Numbered from the stretch's first letter, positions 1 to 9,013 are shown. The stretch: 41,589 nucleotides of DNA from Acidobacteriota bacterium (GCA_021819585.1 JAKAQS010000006.1:1-41589); one strand, 5' to 3'. The notes: generated from the letters alone by a model not told the origin. Numbers and translations are program-made.

Positions 1-772
1 TGCGGGCAAGCAACTCCCGGGCCTTGTTCAGGTTGTCACCGGCTGCCTGCCTCAGGCAGGCGATGTCATTGGAACAGAAGAGCAGGTCGATGCCTAACTT
101 GATCCAGAAGGGATAGTCGGCGGGCGCGCAGGCAGTGGCGATGCTCTTGTTGTTGGCTCTGCCGGCGCGCACGATCCTCTCCGCCGCCGCCTTCACCTCC
201 GGATGGCTGGTATGGAAAGGGTGCCCAAGGCTGGCGGCCAGATCGGCTGGACCGATGAAAAGGTCTGCTCCGGGGATGGCAGCCAGCTCCTCCACGCGCT
301 CCAGGCCGCTGCCGGTTTCGATCTGAGCCATGAGGCATAGATCCTCATTGATCTTCTTCTGCGTGGCGATCATATCGCTGGGCACCCCGTAACGGTAGGC
401 CCGAGAGACGGAGAAGATGCCGCGGGCGCCCTCCGGGGCAAAGCGGGCGAACTTGAGCAGTTCGTGGATCTGCTCGGGCCGCTCGATCATGGGCACATCC
501 AGGATGTCCGGGCCGCACTCGGCAGCCTTGAGCACGTTGGCCCGCTGCGTATCCGGGATTCGGATCATCGTCAACATAGCGGAGCCGGCAGCCATGCGGC
601 AGAGGTCGGCCGCCTCCGCAAAGGAGATGTGGCCGTGCTCCATCTCGATCCAGATGGCCTGATAGCCAAGTTCGGCAGCCATCTCCAAAAAAATGGGATC
701 GTAAAAATAAAGAGCGGCGCCGAAGAGCGTTCTACCACCGTTGTTCTGGACAGCCTGCTGCAAACGATTCAT
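1..772 (-). CDS. HpcH/HpaI-family class II 2-keto-3-deoxy sugar-acid aldolase, 3' end cut by window edge
   Basis: Reads MNRLQQAVQNNGGRTLFGAA from ATG at 772 and stays open to base 1, giving 257 codons, close to the family's usual 255-270, so only the last residues are missing. Family marks: an IEMEHG segment near residue 43 (the usual D/E-x-E-H active-site strand), then AQIETGSGLE with the metal-binding Glu, and FIGPADLAASLG with the metal-binding Asp. The family cleaves 2-keto-3-deoxy acids to pyruvate (or a keto acid) plus an aldehyde in the cytosol, with a divalent metal. Its ATG overlaps the stop of the symporter upstream (ATGA), and AGGAG lies about 6 nt before the start, so it is the fourth gene of the kinase-pdxA2-symporter operon. 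Substrate is not readable from sequence; a keto-deoxy sugar acid is inferred. Confidence 0.85.
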   Translation of the reverse strand, partial: MNRLQQAVQNNGGRTLFGAALYFYDPIFLEMAAELGYQAIWIEMEHGHISFAEAADLCRMAAGSAMLTMIRIPDTQRANVLKAAECGPDILDVPMIERPEQIHELLKFARFAPEGARGIFSVSRAYRYGVPSDMIATQKKINEDLCLMAQIETGSGLERVEELAAIPGADLFIGPADLAASLGHPFHTSHPEVKAAAERIVRAGRANNKSIATACAPADYPFWIKLGIDLLFCSNDIACLRQAAGDNLNKARELLAR

Positions 773-2328
773 GATGGATCTCCTGGTTGAAAGGGTAAGA
801 GCGGTCTCTGCTTGCGCTGGGCGAGCCAATCCCAGAGCGTGTAGCGGAGGGCGGAGTCGGATCGGGACGGAAAGAGAACCGTACCGAACAGCCCTGCGGC
901 CAGAAACAAGACGTTGCCGCAGGCGCCGATGGTGTACTCGCTCCACGGGTAGTTGAAGCCGTGGAGGTTGACGATCTTCCCTCCGTCGAGGGTGAGGACG
1001 GCGTAGGTGGTGAAGAGCAGGTTAGAGAGGATGCCGATGAGAGCCGCCGCACGGCTGGCGCGCCGAAAGAGAAACGCCAGCAGAAAGAGCCCGGCCAGCC
1101 CGCCGGCGAGGATCGCCGTGGCTGCGTAATAGAGCGCCAGAGCCGAGCCGCGAGTATGGGTAAGACCGAGCGCGACGGAGATGGCCAGCAAACCGCACAG
1201 CGCGATCACCAGCTTGCCAAAGCGAAGCTTTTGCGCATCCGTGCAGCGCGGATAGAACTGGGAGTGAAAATCCTGCACCAGAATGAGGCCGACGCAGTTG
1301 AGATCCGACGCCACCATGGACATGGCGGCGCCAAACAGCGCGGCCAGAAAGGCGCCGCTCACCCAGGAGGGCATATGCGAGACCATGTAAAGCGGAAAGA
1401 CCTGATCGACATGCATCACTCCTGCCGGCAACTTCTGCCCGGTAAGACGATAGATCGCCCACAACAGCGAACCGATGAACATGAAGGCGGTCCAGACCGG
1501 CAGACAGAGGGACGCTCCCAGGGCCATCCCGCGCAGGGCGCCGCGATCGGATCTGGCTGCAAGATAGCGCTGCACGACGCTCTGATCAGCGGTGTAGCGC
1601 TGCAGGTAGAAGAAGACGCCATAGATGGCCAGGGTCCAGAATGTTGGCTGGGAGAGATCAAAGTGCATGGAGCCGAGGCTCATCTTGTGGCTGGCCGAGA
1701 GTAGGTGGAACATCGCTGTGGGCCTGGCGCCGGAGAAAAACAGCAGGATCACAAGCGTCACCGCCATCCCGGCCCACAAGAGGAAGCCCTGCACCACATC
1801 GGTCCAGATCACCGCGGAGAAGCCGCCCACCAGGGTGTAAAAGACGGTGATCGCCCCCAAAACGGCGATCAGCCGGCCCATGGACCAGCCAGTGCAACTG
1901 GCCGCTGAGAGCGCCAGAAGATAAAAGACGAACCCCATCTTGACGAAGCTGCCCAAAGCGACGGTCAAGGCGGCGTACATGCGCACCAGGCGGCCGAAGC
2001 GCCGGCCGAAGTACTCGTAGACCGACATCACGACCGAGTGACGGAGGAATGGAACGACGATCGGTCCGACGGCAAGAATAACCAGCAGAAAGAAGATGCC
2101 CGGGGAGAGTAAAGACCAGTCACCGGCGTAGGCCGCGCCAGGATAGGCGATGAAGGTGACGCTGGTGATGGTGGTGGCCAGCAGCGACAGCCCCGCCGCC
2201 CATCCCGGCACCGAACGGCCGGCGATGAAGTAGGCATCCGTGGTCCTCTGCCGCCGGTAGAAGCGCAGGCTGATGCCGACCAGCGTAGCCAGATAGGCGG
2301 CGATAAGGAAGACATCCACCGGATGCAT
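769..2328 (-). CDS. Sodium:solute symporter (SSS family), probable sugar-acid importer
   Basis: 519 residues starting MHPVDVFLIAAYLATLVG, with about 13 hydrophobic helices along its length. The N-terminal pattern (first helix, charged loop, YFIAGRSVPGW, then LLATTITSVTFIAYPG) is the classical SSS signature region with the sodium-site helix. SSS proteins couple substrate uptake to the Na+ gradient across the inner membrane. The ATG at 2328 abuts the TAA of the pdxA2-like gene with no spacer, and its own TGA overlaps the aldolase start by 4 nt, so translation is probably coupled. Placement between a sugar-acid kinase/dehydrogenase pair and an aldolase suggests it imports a hydroxylated acid such as a tetronate or aldonate; the sequence alone does not give the substrate. 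Confidence 0.88.
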   Translation of the reverse strand: MHPVDVFLIAAYLATLVGISLRFYRRQRTTDAYFIAGRSVPGWAAGLSLLATTITSVTFIAYPGAAYAGDWSLLSPGIFFLLVILAVGPIVVPFLRHSVVMSVYEYFGRRFGRLVRMYAALTVALGSFVKMGFVFYLLALSAASCTGWSMGRLIAVLGAITVFYTLVGGFSAVIWTDVVQGFLLWAGMAVTLVILLFFSGARPTAMFHLLSASHKMSLGSMHFDLSQPTFWTLAIYGVFFYLQRYTADQSVVQRYLAARSDRGALRGMALGASLCLPVWTAFMFIGSLLWAIYRLTGQKLPAGVMHVDQVFPLYMVSHMPSWVSGAFLAALFGAAMSMVASDLNCVGLILVQDFHSQFYPRCTDAQKLRFGKLVIALCGLLAISVALGLTHTRGSALALYYAATAILAGGLAGLFLLAFLFRRASRAAALIGILSNLLFTTYAVLTLDGGKIVNLHGFNYPWSEYTIGACGNVLFLAAGLFGTVLFPSRSDSALRYTLWDWLAQRKQRPLLPFQPGDPS

Positions 2329-3333
2329 TTAGCGAACGCCTCCAGCCGTGGCCGAGGCCGCGGTCGATCGCGCAGCCGTGGCCAGCTTGCCGCCGGCCAT
2401 GCGCGCAGCCAGACGCATGGCGGCCTTCATATTGGTGGCATCCGCTAGGTTGCGTCCGGCGATGTCGAAGGCGGTGCCGTGATCCACGGAGGTGCGCAGG
2501 ATAGGCGTTCCCAGCGAGACATTCACCGTGTCCGCAAAGTCGATCAGCTTCATGGGAATGTGTCCCTGGTCGTGGTACATGGCCACGATCAGATCGAACT
2601 CTCCGCGCAGGCCGCGCACAAAGATGGTGTCCGGAGGCCAGGGGCCGGAGCACTCCATCCCCAGGGACCGCGCCTGCGCGATGGCTGGAGCGATGATCTC
2701 ATGGTCCTGCGCGCCAAACAGGCCGTGCTCTCCCGCATGAGGGTTCAGCCCGCAAACGCCGATGCGCGGCGGCCTCTGCAACATCAGTGTGAGAGCCTCA
2801 TGGCCAAGCTCCAGAGTGCGGAGAATGCGCGAAGTCTCCAGCCGGCAGGCCTGCTCCAGCGGGATATGCGTGCTGACATGCACGGTGGAAAGCTTCTCGG
2901 AGACCAGCAGCATCCGCGACTCGGTGGCTCCGGTCAGATCTGCAATGTACTCCGTATGGCCGGTAAAGGCCCGCCCGGAGAGCGTAACCGCTTCCTTGTT
3001 GAGAGGCGCTGTCACCATCGCATGCGCTTCACCGCTCATGCACATGGCTACAGCGCGGCGGACGTAGCCTATGGCCGCCAGGCCATATTCTGCGCGCAGT
3101 TGGCCAAACGCAATGGGATGATCCTCGGCCAGATCGCCGGTGGCGACAATCGTGCAAGGCAAGCCGGCAGGGTCAATATCCGCGATACGGCCGGCGGCGT
3201 TGAGGGCCGCGTGGTCAGCGATGAGAGACCATCGGGCGAGCTGGGCCAGTTCCGGGTCGGTCAGAGCCTTGAGCGCAACCTCGGCGCCAACGCCGGCCGG
3301 GTCTCCGATACTGATCGCAATGTGAGGCTTCAT
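2329..3333 (-). CDS. pdxA2: PdxA2-type 4-phospho-D-threonate 3-dehydrogenase
   Basis: 334 residues of the PdxA fold: GDPAGVGAE near residue 10, GHTEYIADL near 125, THIPLE with His156, NPHAGEHG with His199, YHDQGHIP with His254 and the C-terminal SVDHGTAFDIAG. The three histidines match the divalent-metal ligands of PdxA. In vitamin B6 synthesis PdxA oxidises 4-hydroxythreonine-4-phosphate; PdxA2 paralogs next to a DUF1537 kinase instead oxidise and decarboxylate 4-phospho-threonate to dihydroxyacetone phosphate (D-threonate pathway, Zhang et al. 2016). Here the kinase is directly upstream with a 4-nt ATGA overlap at 3330-3333, which supports PdxA2 over biosynthetic PdxA. The C-terminus is Ala/Thr-rich and low in complexity. 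D-erythronate-type substrates remain possible. Confidence 0.85.
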   Translation of the reverse strand: MKPHIAISIGDPAGVGAEVALKALTDPELAQLARWSLIADHAALNAAGRIADIDPAGLPCTIVATGDLAEDHPIAFGQLRAEYGLAAIGYVRRAVAMCMSGEAHAMVTAPLNKEAVTLSGRAFTGHTEYIADLTGATESRMLLVSEKLSTVHVSTHIPLEQACRLETSRILRTLELGHEALTLMLQRPPRIGVCGLNPHAGEHGLFGAQDHEIIAPAIAQARSLGMECSGPWPPDTIFVRGLRGEFDLIVAMYHDQGHIPMKLIDFADTVNVSLGTPILRTSVDHGTAFDIAGRNLADATNMKAAMRLAARMAGGKLATAARSTAASATAGGVR

Positions 3334-4469
3334 GATTCTGCCCGTCCCGATACGCGCTGGAGTAGCTGATTCAGGGCCGAAGCAGCTCCGAGACCGCCCG
3401 ATTTGGTGACGACAATCCTGCCGTCCGCCAATCCGCCCTGCGCCACCGCCCAGGGAATGCCGGGCGCAAACTCGCCGTGCAGCAGCAACGACTCGACCCC
3501 CAGCGCGCGCAAAGCCAGCAGTGCTGTCTCACCGCCGGTCAGCACCCAGGCGTGCGGATCGGCGCTGGAAGATGCAGCGCGGATTCTCTCCTCGTCTCCG
3601 GGCCCGCAGCGGATGCGCAGCAGCGTGGCATCGGGCAGACGCCCAAACTCTATCTGCCGGAGCTGCAGCTCGGTGACCGGATGCATGGTTCCGCAGATGA
3701 CCAGCGTGCGCCCGGCAGAGGGTAACTCTTCCAGGGAGACGGGCGCACCGCACAGGGCGGCCAAAGCCCGAGCCAGCCCGCTGGACCCCGCATACAGCAT
3801 CCCTCCTGCCGCCAGAGCAGCGCCGGCGAGCGCCTCCATGTCTTGCTGCGTGGCGCTGTCACAGACCAGAATCGTCTTGCCGGAGCCGAGCGCCGGCGCT
3901 ATCTCTTCGGGGCGCGCAATCAGCGCCATCTGCCGGCGCAGATCCTCTGGGAAACATTCGCGGATGGAGATCCGTTGAAAGCTTCCGCCGGCGTCTTGAA
4001 CCTGAAGGATGCCGCCTTGAACGCTCCGTCCTTCGGAGGGAAAGGCCGGGGCCAGCAGAATGGCTCGGCTGCGCATGGCCTGCTGGGCGGCAAGCAGCTC
4101 CGTTGCCAACGGTCCGCGCAGCGTGGAGTCGATCTTTTTGAAGAACAGTGCCCCGCTGCTTTTGCGCAGCGCAGCAGCCGCGCGCCGGACCTCCTCGGCC
4201 GCCTGATCCGGTTCCAGATGGCGTGATCCGGTGACCACGGCCTGTACCTCCTCGGGAGTCTCGAAGAGCGCTTGCCCCTGCTGCCACACCCGCACTCCCC
4301 TCCCACTGCGCAGAAATGCCACCCCAGCGTCGCATGCCCCGGTAAGATCGTCCGCCAGCAGCCGGATCTGCCGCGGTAACCGCGAACCTTCCAGAACCGA
4401 GCATTGATCTTGCGTGACGGATTCAGAAATCATGCGAGGATGGGTTCCTTTATTTTCGAGAGTATACAT
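3330..4469 (-). CDS. dtnK: Four-carbon acid sugar kinase (DUF1537 family), probable D-threonate 4-kinase
   Basis: 379 residues. The N-terminal substrate domain has the family motif LLADDLTGACDAGV (DDLTG at 40-44), then FFKKIDSTLRGP near 110 and a C-terminal nucleotide-binding stretch with VLTGGETALLALRALG. DUF1537 kinases phosphorylate the 4-OH of tetronic acids. Pairing with the downstream pdxA2-like gene (ATGA overlap) is the D-threonate arrangement (DtnK/PdxA2), the basis for the symbol. It is shorter than the second DUF1537 protein in the window and clearly diverged from it. ATG at 4469 has AGGAAG just upstream; an in-frame ATG at 4433 also has AAGGA 12 nt ahead. First gene of the leftmost minus operon. 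Confidence 0.8.
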   Translation of the reverse strand: MYTLENKGTHPRMISESVTQDQCSVLEGSRLPRQIRLLADDLTGACDAGVAFLRSGRGVRVWQQGQALFETPEEVQAVVTGSRHLEPDQAAEEVRRAAAALRKSSGALFFKKIDSTLRGPLATELLAAQQAMRSRAILLAPAFPSEGRSVQGGILQVQDAGGSFQRISIRECFPEDLRRQMALIARPEEIAPALGSGKTILVCDSATQQDMEALAGAALAAGGMLYAGSSGLARALAALCGAPVSLEELPSAGRTLVICGTMHPVTELQLRQIEFGRLPDATLLRIRCGPGDEERIRAASSSADPHAWVLTGGETALLALRALGVESLLLHGEFAPGIPWAVAQGGLADGRIVVTKSGGLGAASALNQLLQRVSGRAES

Positions 4470-4801
4470 TTACTTCCTGTTTTGCCTCCATACGACATGA
4501 ACTAAAGTCCGAATGGCGGAATCTGACCCTCGGTAGCGGCTCTTCAACGTTGGACGTCAGGCGCCTTCCCGGCAGATACAAGCCTCCGCACCAGCGAGCC
4601 TGCTGCAGCCTTCGACAAGCTGGGCGCAGGACTCTCCATCTGCTGAGGTGGCCGCCAGTCCTGTCCTGAGAGTGGTGCGTTTGACCGGCTTCATTTTCCC
4701 GCCTGGCTCCCCGAGCCGTTGCGGGAGCGCTTGCCGGTGAGAAGAGCAGGCGGAAAGATCGGCTTGGACGGGGACTGGCGATCCTATATGATCGGGGCGC
4801 G
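4470..4801. promoter_or_regulatory. Divergent intergenic region, kinase operon / alpha-beta hydrolase
   Basis: 332 bases without a convincing gene, between two divergent start codons. The right end carries a strong plus-strand promoter (separate entry). The left side has only weak minus-strand candidates: TTGAAG and CAGATT with 16 bases between, plus an 8-bp palindrome CAACGTTG near 4544. No hairpin of terminator quality was seen. Confidence 0.5.
4764..4792 (+). promoter_or_regulatory. Near-consensus sigma-70 promoter, predicted leaderless start
   Basis: TTGGAC at 4764-4769 and TATGAT at 4787-4792 are separated by exactly 17 bases. A start site about 7 nt after the -10 box falls at 4799-4800, next to the ATG at 4802, so the transcript would have almost no leader. 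No Shine-Dalgarno sequence precedes that ATG, which is consistent. CGATC (4779-4783) and GATCG (4790-4794) form an inverted repeat over the -10 box and could be an operator. Confidence 0.6.
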
Positions 4802-6130
4802 ATGGTCTTCCCTTTATCCAGCAACAAATCTCGGCGGCCTTGGGCACGATCTCGTGCTCTGCTGATGACGGCCGCGCTTATGCTGGCAGCCTTCCCTGCC
4901 CTGGCGAAGGTCTCCCGGCGTCAGGTAGAAACATGGCGGTCACAGATCCGCGCGGCGCTCTTTCTTACCCAACATTTGCCCTTCCTGGACACGCAGAGCT
5001 ATGGCAGCTTTTCTCCGGCGCCCGGGGTGGTGGCCGACCGCGTTACCTACGTGACAGAGTACGGTCTGCGCGTACCGGCGATCGTCTACCATCCGGCAGG
5101 CGCGGCGGACAGGCTACCGGGCATGGTGGTGGTCAACGGGCATGGAGCCGACAAAACAAGCTGGTACTCCTGGTACACGGGGGTGATGTACGCCCGAGCC
5201 GGGGCCGTGGTGCTCACCTACGATCCGATCGGCGAAGGCGAGCGCAACGACGAGCACCGCGATGGAACCGGGGAGCATGACCGGGTGATCAACGTCCCCG
5301 GCGTACCCCAGCGCATGGGTGGCGCCATGGTGATGGACGTGATGCAGGCTGTCTCTTATCTTGACAGCCGTCCCGACGTGGATCCGCATCGCATCGCCGC
5401 ACTTGGATTTTCCATGGGCTCTTTTGTGGTCTCGCTGGCCGGAGCGGTGGATCCCAGGATTCATGCCGTCTTTCTCACCGGCGGCGGCGACCTGGACGGC
5501 CCCGGGGGCTACTGGGATTCGAGCCATATGGTAATGTGCCAGAGCGGCCCGTATCGCGCCCTGTCCTTTCTGGGCGACCGGCCCGCGGTCCTCTTCACGC
5601 TGCAGGCGCGGCGCGGACCGACGATCATCTGGAATGGAACCAGCGATACGGTCGTCGCCATCCCCCAGCACGGCCCGGAGTTCTTTGCCGATCTGCGCAA
5701 ACGGGTGATCGCGCTGAATGGCTCTGCCAGGAACGTCTTCACCACCTACTTCGATCCCGGAGCGAGCCATCGCCCGGCCTGGGTGACACCGCGCGCCGCC
5801 GAGTGGCTGGCAGCCAACCTTCGCTTCGCCAACTGGAGCGCGAAGAGCATTCCCGGCTTGCCGACGATCCGCATCGGGGCATGGGCCGCGGAGAACCATG
5901 TGTACCTGAACAAGAGCGCCATGCGCCAGGACCGCGATGCCGGCCTGCTGACCATCAATGTCGGCGTGCCCAGGCTAACGCCCGAGCAGCTCAACGTGCT
6001 GCCCCTCGCAGAATGGGAGAAGCAGAAGGCTCAGTTCGTGTACGGCTCGTGGGCGAAGGACGCAATTGCCGCCGCGAGCAGGCAGAACGCTCCGGCAGGG
6101 ACCGCTTCAGGGAAGGCCGCGCAGCGGTAG
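4802..6130 (+). CDS. Exported alpha/beta hydrolase (dienelactone hydrolase / acetyl-xylan-esterase-like)
   Basis: 442 residues. A basic N-terminus (KSRRPWARSR) and hydrophobic stretch ending FPALA near residue 34 form an export signal. The mature part is an alpha/beta hydrolase: VNGHGADK near 111 (oxyanion strand), TYDPIGEGE near 139, nucleophile elbow GFSMGSF with Ser204, and a late DPGASHRPAW supplying the likely catalytic His. Such proteins act as carbohydrate esterases (acetyl or methyl groups) or general lipases; the neighbourhood favours a polysaccharide de-esterase, which is inference. Start taken at 4802 because a strong promoter ends just upstream; an in-frame ATG at 4865 would remove the basic region. 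Its last 24 bases overlap the 3' end of the convergent BNR gene. Confidence 0.8.
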   Translation: MVFPLSSNKSRRPWARSRALLMTAALMLAAFPALAKVSRRQVETWRSQIRAALFLTQHLPFLDTQSYGSFSPAPGVVADRVTYVTEYGLRVPAIVYHPAGAADRLPGMVVVNGHGADKTSWYSWYTGVMYARAGAVVLTYDPIGEGERNDEHRDGTGEHDRVINVPGVPQRMGGAMVMDVMQAVSYLDSRPDVDPHRIAALGFSMGSFVVSLAGAVDPRIHAVFLTGGGDLDGPGGYWDSSHMVMCQSGPYRALSFLGDRPAVLFTLQARRGPTIIWNGTSDTVVAIPQHGPEFFADLRKRVIALNGSARNVFTTYFDPGASHRPAWVTPRAAEWLAANLRFANWSAKSIPGLPTIRIGAWAAENHVYLNKSAMRQDRDAGLLTINVGVPRLTPEQLNVLPLAEWEKQKAQFVYGSWAKDAIAAASRQNAPAGTASGKAAQR

Positions 6131-7261
6131 GCGGACGAACTTGATGGTCTGGCGACGCCAGGAGTAGGTGATCAACAGATCGCCGTTGGCCGCCTGAACG
6201 ATGGCCGGATAGGAGTACTGGCCGGGGCCATCTTCAAGCGTCTTGACAACGGTAAAGTGCTCGCCATCCCGGCTGACCGCCAGATTCAGCGGCGTGCGTG
6301 CATCGTAGCTGTTGTTGAAGGCCAGAACGATGCGGCCATCGCGCAGGCGAACCGCGTCGATGCCGGAGTTCGGGTTGGGCAGGTCAATAAAGCGCGCCTG
6401 CGTCCAGGTGATGCCATCGTCCATGGAGTCCGCCACGGCGATACGCGCGGCTCGCGTGTGGCTGCGAGCGTAAAAGCGCAGATGCCGGCCTCCAAGCGAG
6501 ACGACCGTCGGCTGAATAATGCCGATGGTGGTCTTGGCCGGCGGATAGAGCTTGGTGTGCGGCCCCGCGTCGTCGGGTTCAGAGGAGGAGGATGGAGCGT
6601 TCCGGGCTGCGGTTGCCGCTACCAGAGCGGCGCGCGCAGCGGCGTTGGGGATGTCCAGACTGTCCGGAACCGTGATGGGGCCAAAGCTGGTCCAAGTGGC
6701 GCCATCGTCGGTGGAGCGCTCGATCCACGCCGTCCACTTGCCGTTCTCCACTGACGAACCGCTGACGATGGTTCCGTCGCGTAGCACCAGAGGCTTGTCT
6801 TTGATGGGACCGAGGATGCCGTTGGGCAGATCCTCCGCTGCGCTCCAGGTGCGGCCGTCGTCGCTGCTCCACTTCCGAGCGCCCTTCCAGGTGCTGGGGT
6901 GAGTCCCGTACTTGTAGTACAGCCAGAGGCGGCCGTCGCGGGTGTGGAAGAGCACAGGGTTCCAGCAGGCAACACCAGAGGCACGGGCCAGTTCAACGGG
7001 CCGGGACCAGACGCCCTGGTGCAACCGTGCGCCGTAGATGGCTACGTCCGGCGCGCCCTCTTTGGTTCCACCGAACCAGGCCGCCATCACGTCGCCGTCT
7101 TTCAACTCAACCACCGTGGAGGCGTGGTTATCGGGCTGCGTACCAGGGAGCGCATGGCCGCTGGAGAGCGGCGGAAAGATGAATCCGCTCCCCGTCTGCG
7201 CCTGTGCGCAGGCAAGCGCCGTTGCCAGTCCTGCGATCGCTGCCCATCGGGCAATCCTCAT
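6107..7261 (-). CDS. Exported BNR/Asp-box sialidase-fold protein (putative exo-glycosidase)
   Basis: 384 residues from ATG at 7261, with GAAGGAG 6 nt upstream; a longer frame exists to 7351 but lacks a good ribosome site. Signal peptide MRIARWAAIAGLATALACAQ. The mature protein has repeated Asp-boxes: SSDDGRTW, STDDGATW, SMDDGITW, with a degenerate SRDGEHF, plus the block HASTVVELKDGDVMAAWFGG typical of the BNR_2 group, so a six-bladed propeller is expected. Related proteins are annotated as exo-sialidases, and GH33-fold enzymes can release other 2-keto-3-deoxy sugars (KDO or DHA) from pectin, but I could not identify a complete sialidase arginine triad. Function is therefore open. It lies 114 bases after the GH29 gene and may share its transcript. 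Confidence 0.8.
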   Translation of the reverse strand: MRIARWAAIAGLATALACAQAQTGSGFIFPPLSSGHALPGTQPDNHASTVVELKDGDVMAAWFGGTKEGAPDVAIYGARLHQGVWSRPVELARASGVACWNPVLFHTRDGRLWLYYKYGTHPSTWKGARKWSSDDGRTWSAAEDLPNGILGPIKDKPLVLRDGTIVSGSSVENGKWTAWIERSTDDGATWTSFGPITVPDSLDIPNAAARAALVAATAARNAPSSSSEPDDAGPHTKLYPPAKTTIGIIQPTVVSLGGRHLRFYARSHTRAARIAVADSMDDGITWTQARFIDLPNPNSGIDAVRLRDGRIVLAFNNSYDARTPLNLAVSRDGEHFTVVKTLEDGPGQYSYPAIVQAANGDLLITYSWRRQTIKFVRLPLRGLP

Positions 7262-7375
7262 CTTCGTCTCCTTCGTGAACCATCCGTCTATTCCATAAAT
7301 CGGAATTTTCGCCACTTCGAGGGCGCCCAATGATTTCGCCGAGCCTTGCATGGGTCGCCAGACGGCGTGCCGGAC

Positions 7376-9013
7376 TTACGATGCACCGTTGCCTGCCTGG
7401 ACGCTTGCGCTCCGCTTGGCTGTCCTGGAGCGGATGCGAAAAACGTACGCCGGCTCCCGCGGCCTCACCTGCGGCAGCTCGATGTGCAGGCCATCGCTCT
7501 CTTGCTTCCAGACCAGATGGGCTGCCGCACCGAGCAAGGCGACGCTGGCGACGGGGCCGGGCAGATAGGGCGTCCCGCGAAAGAGCGATTGTAGGCGCAG
7601 CTCTCCGTTGGCCGGCCAGCCCAGGGCGATGGCGTAGAGGCTGCCGGAGCGCGTGGTGTAACGAATGTCGGCGGCGGTGAACTGTTGGCGGTCCGTGTTC
7701 ATTGCCGAGGAGGCGTCCAGATGCGGACCCTCTCCGAAGACGAACCAGGGACGGGTGCCGTAGATCGCCTCACCGTTCAGGCGCAGCCACGCGCCGATCT
7801 GCAGCAAAACCTTTTGCACCGGCTCCGGAATTGTTCCGTCGGCGCGCGGGCCTACGTTGAGCAACAGATTGCCGTTCTTGCTGACGACATCAACGAGTTC
7901 GTCGATCAGGGAGCCGGCATCGCGATATTCATCGTTGGTGGCGTATCCCCAGGAGTGAATGCTCACCGAAGTATCCGTCTCCCAGGGCAGCAGCCGGGTG
8001 GTCTGCATCTTGCCTCGCTCAATATCCAACACGGCCGTATGGGCGGGCATGGCCTGCTCCTTGTAGGTGAGCACGACGGGTTGGCCGCGGCGCGCGGCCT
8101 GATCGTAGTAATACGCTGCAAACCTCTTCAGATAGGGGCGGAAGGCGGGCTGGCCGATCCACCAGTCGAAGTAGAAGAAGTCGGGGTGGTATTTTTCGAC
8201 GAGTTCGCCGCTGCGCGCCAGCCAATCGTCCAGAAAGGCCGAGTCCGGCGGGAGCCACTGCTCCAGATGATTGGGATTGGGCTCCTTCTTGCTGACCGAA
8301 CCCGGCAAGGCCATGGGCTGAGCGGGGCCGTAGAGCGAGGCGTAGCGGAGGCTGCGAACGTCAGAGTCAAAGCTCATGCCCCCGTCATACCACCACCAGT
8401 GCTCGGCGCGGTGCGAGGAGACGCCGAAGTGCAAGCCGCGGGCTCGCGTGGCGGCGGCGAGTTCGGCCACCACATCGCGATGGGGGCCCATACGGGCTGC
8501 GTTCCAGGGCGTGATGCTGGAGTCGTACATGGCAAAGCCGTCGCAGTGCTCGGCCACGGGAACGATGTAGCGCGCGCCGGAGCGAACGAAGAGATCCACC
8601 CACTGCGCAGCATCGAAGTGCTCTCCGCGGAACATGGGAATGAAGTCCTTGTATCCAAACTTCGACTGCGGACCGTAGGTTGCAATCTGGTGCTGGAAGG
8701 CAGGTGTTCCGGGCTGATACATGTTGCGGGAGTACCACTCGTTGCCAAAGGCGGGAACCGAGTAGACGCCCCAGTGGATGAAGACGCCGAATTTGGCGTC
8801 TCGAAACCACTCCGGCACGCGGTAGGCGCCCAGCGAGTTCCAGTCCGAACGGAAAGGGCCGGCCTGCGACCCCGCCTGGACGTGTTGCAACTCCCGCTGG
8901 ACGGCTGGGCCGGATTGGGCGCGAACGGAGGAGGGGAGGACAAAGGCCGAGAGAGCCGCGGCCAAGGGCAACACCAGGCGCGCCACGCCCACGGGTGAAG
9001 AAGCAACTTCCAT
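7376..9013 (-). CDS. GH29 alpha-L-fucosidase, exported
   Basis: 545 residues. Signal peptide (residues 1-32, cut after VRAQ), then the GH29 barrel opening WFRDAKFGVFIHWGVYSVPAF (split signature near 69-89), NEWYSRNMY near 91, AEHCDGFAMYDS near 154, SSHRAEHWW near 199 and DFFYFDWWIG, where Asp283 is the expected nucleophile. A C-terminal beta-domain follows NLLLNVGPRADG. GH29 enzymes release terminal alpha-L-fucose by a retaining mechanism, here probably in the periplasm. AAGG sits about 7 nt before the ATG. Fucose occurs in xyloglucan, arabinogalactan proteins and RG-II, so this alone does not fix the polymer. The divergent gene to the right begins about 200 bases away, leaving room for a shared control region. 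Confidence 0.92.
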   Translation of the reverse strand: MEVASSPVGVARLVLPLAAALSAFVLPSSVRAQSGPAVQRELQHVQAGSQAGPFRSDWNSLGAYRVPEWFRDAKFGVFIHWGVYSVPAFGNEWYSRNMYQPGTPAFQHQIATYGPQSKFGYKDFIPMFRGEHFDAAQWVDLFVRSGARYIVPVAEHCDGFAMYDSSITPWNAARMGPHRDVVAELAAATRARGLHFGVSSHRAEHWWWYDGGMSFDSDVRSLRYASLYGPAQPMALPGSVSKKEPNPNHLEQWLPPDSAFLDDWLARSGELVEKYHPDFFYFDWWIGQPAFRPYLKRFAAYYYDQAARRGQPVVLTYKEQAMPAHTAVLDIERGKMQTTRLLPWETDTSVSIHSWGYATNDEYRDAGSLIDELVDVVSKNGNLLLNVGPRADGTIPEPVQKVLLQIGAWLRLNGEAIYGTRPWFVFGEGPHLDASSAMNTDRQQFTAADIRYTTRSGSLYAIALGWPANGELRLQSLFRGTPYLPGPVASVALLGAAAHLVWKQESDGLHIELPQVRPREPAYVFRIRSRTAKRSASVQAGNGAS

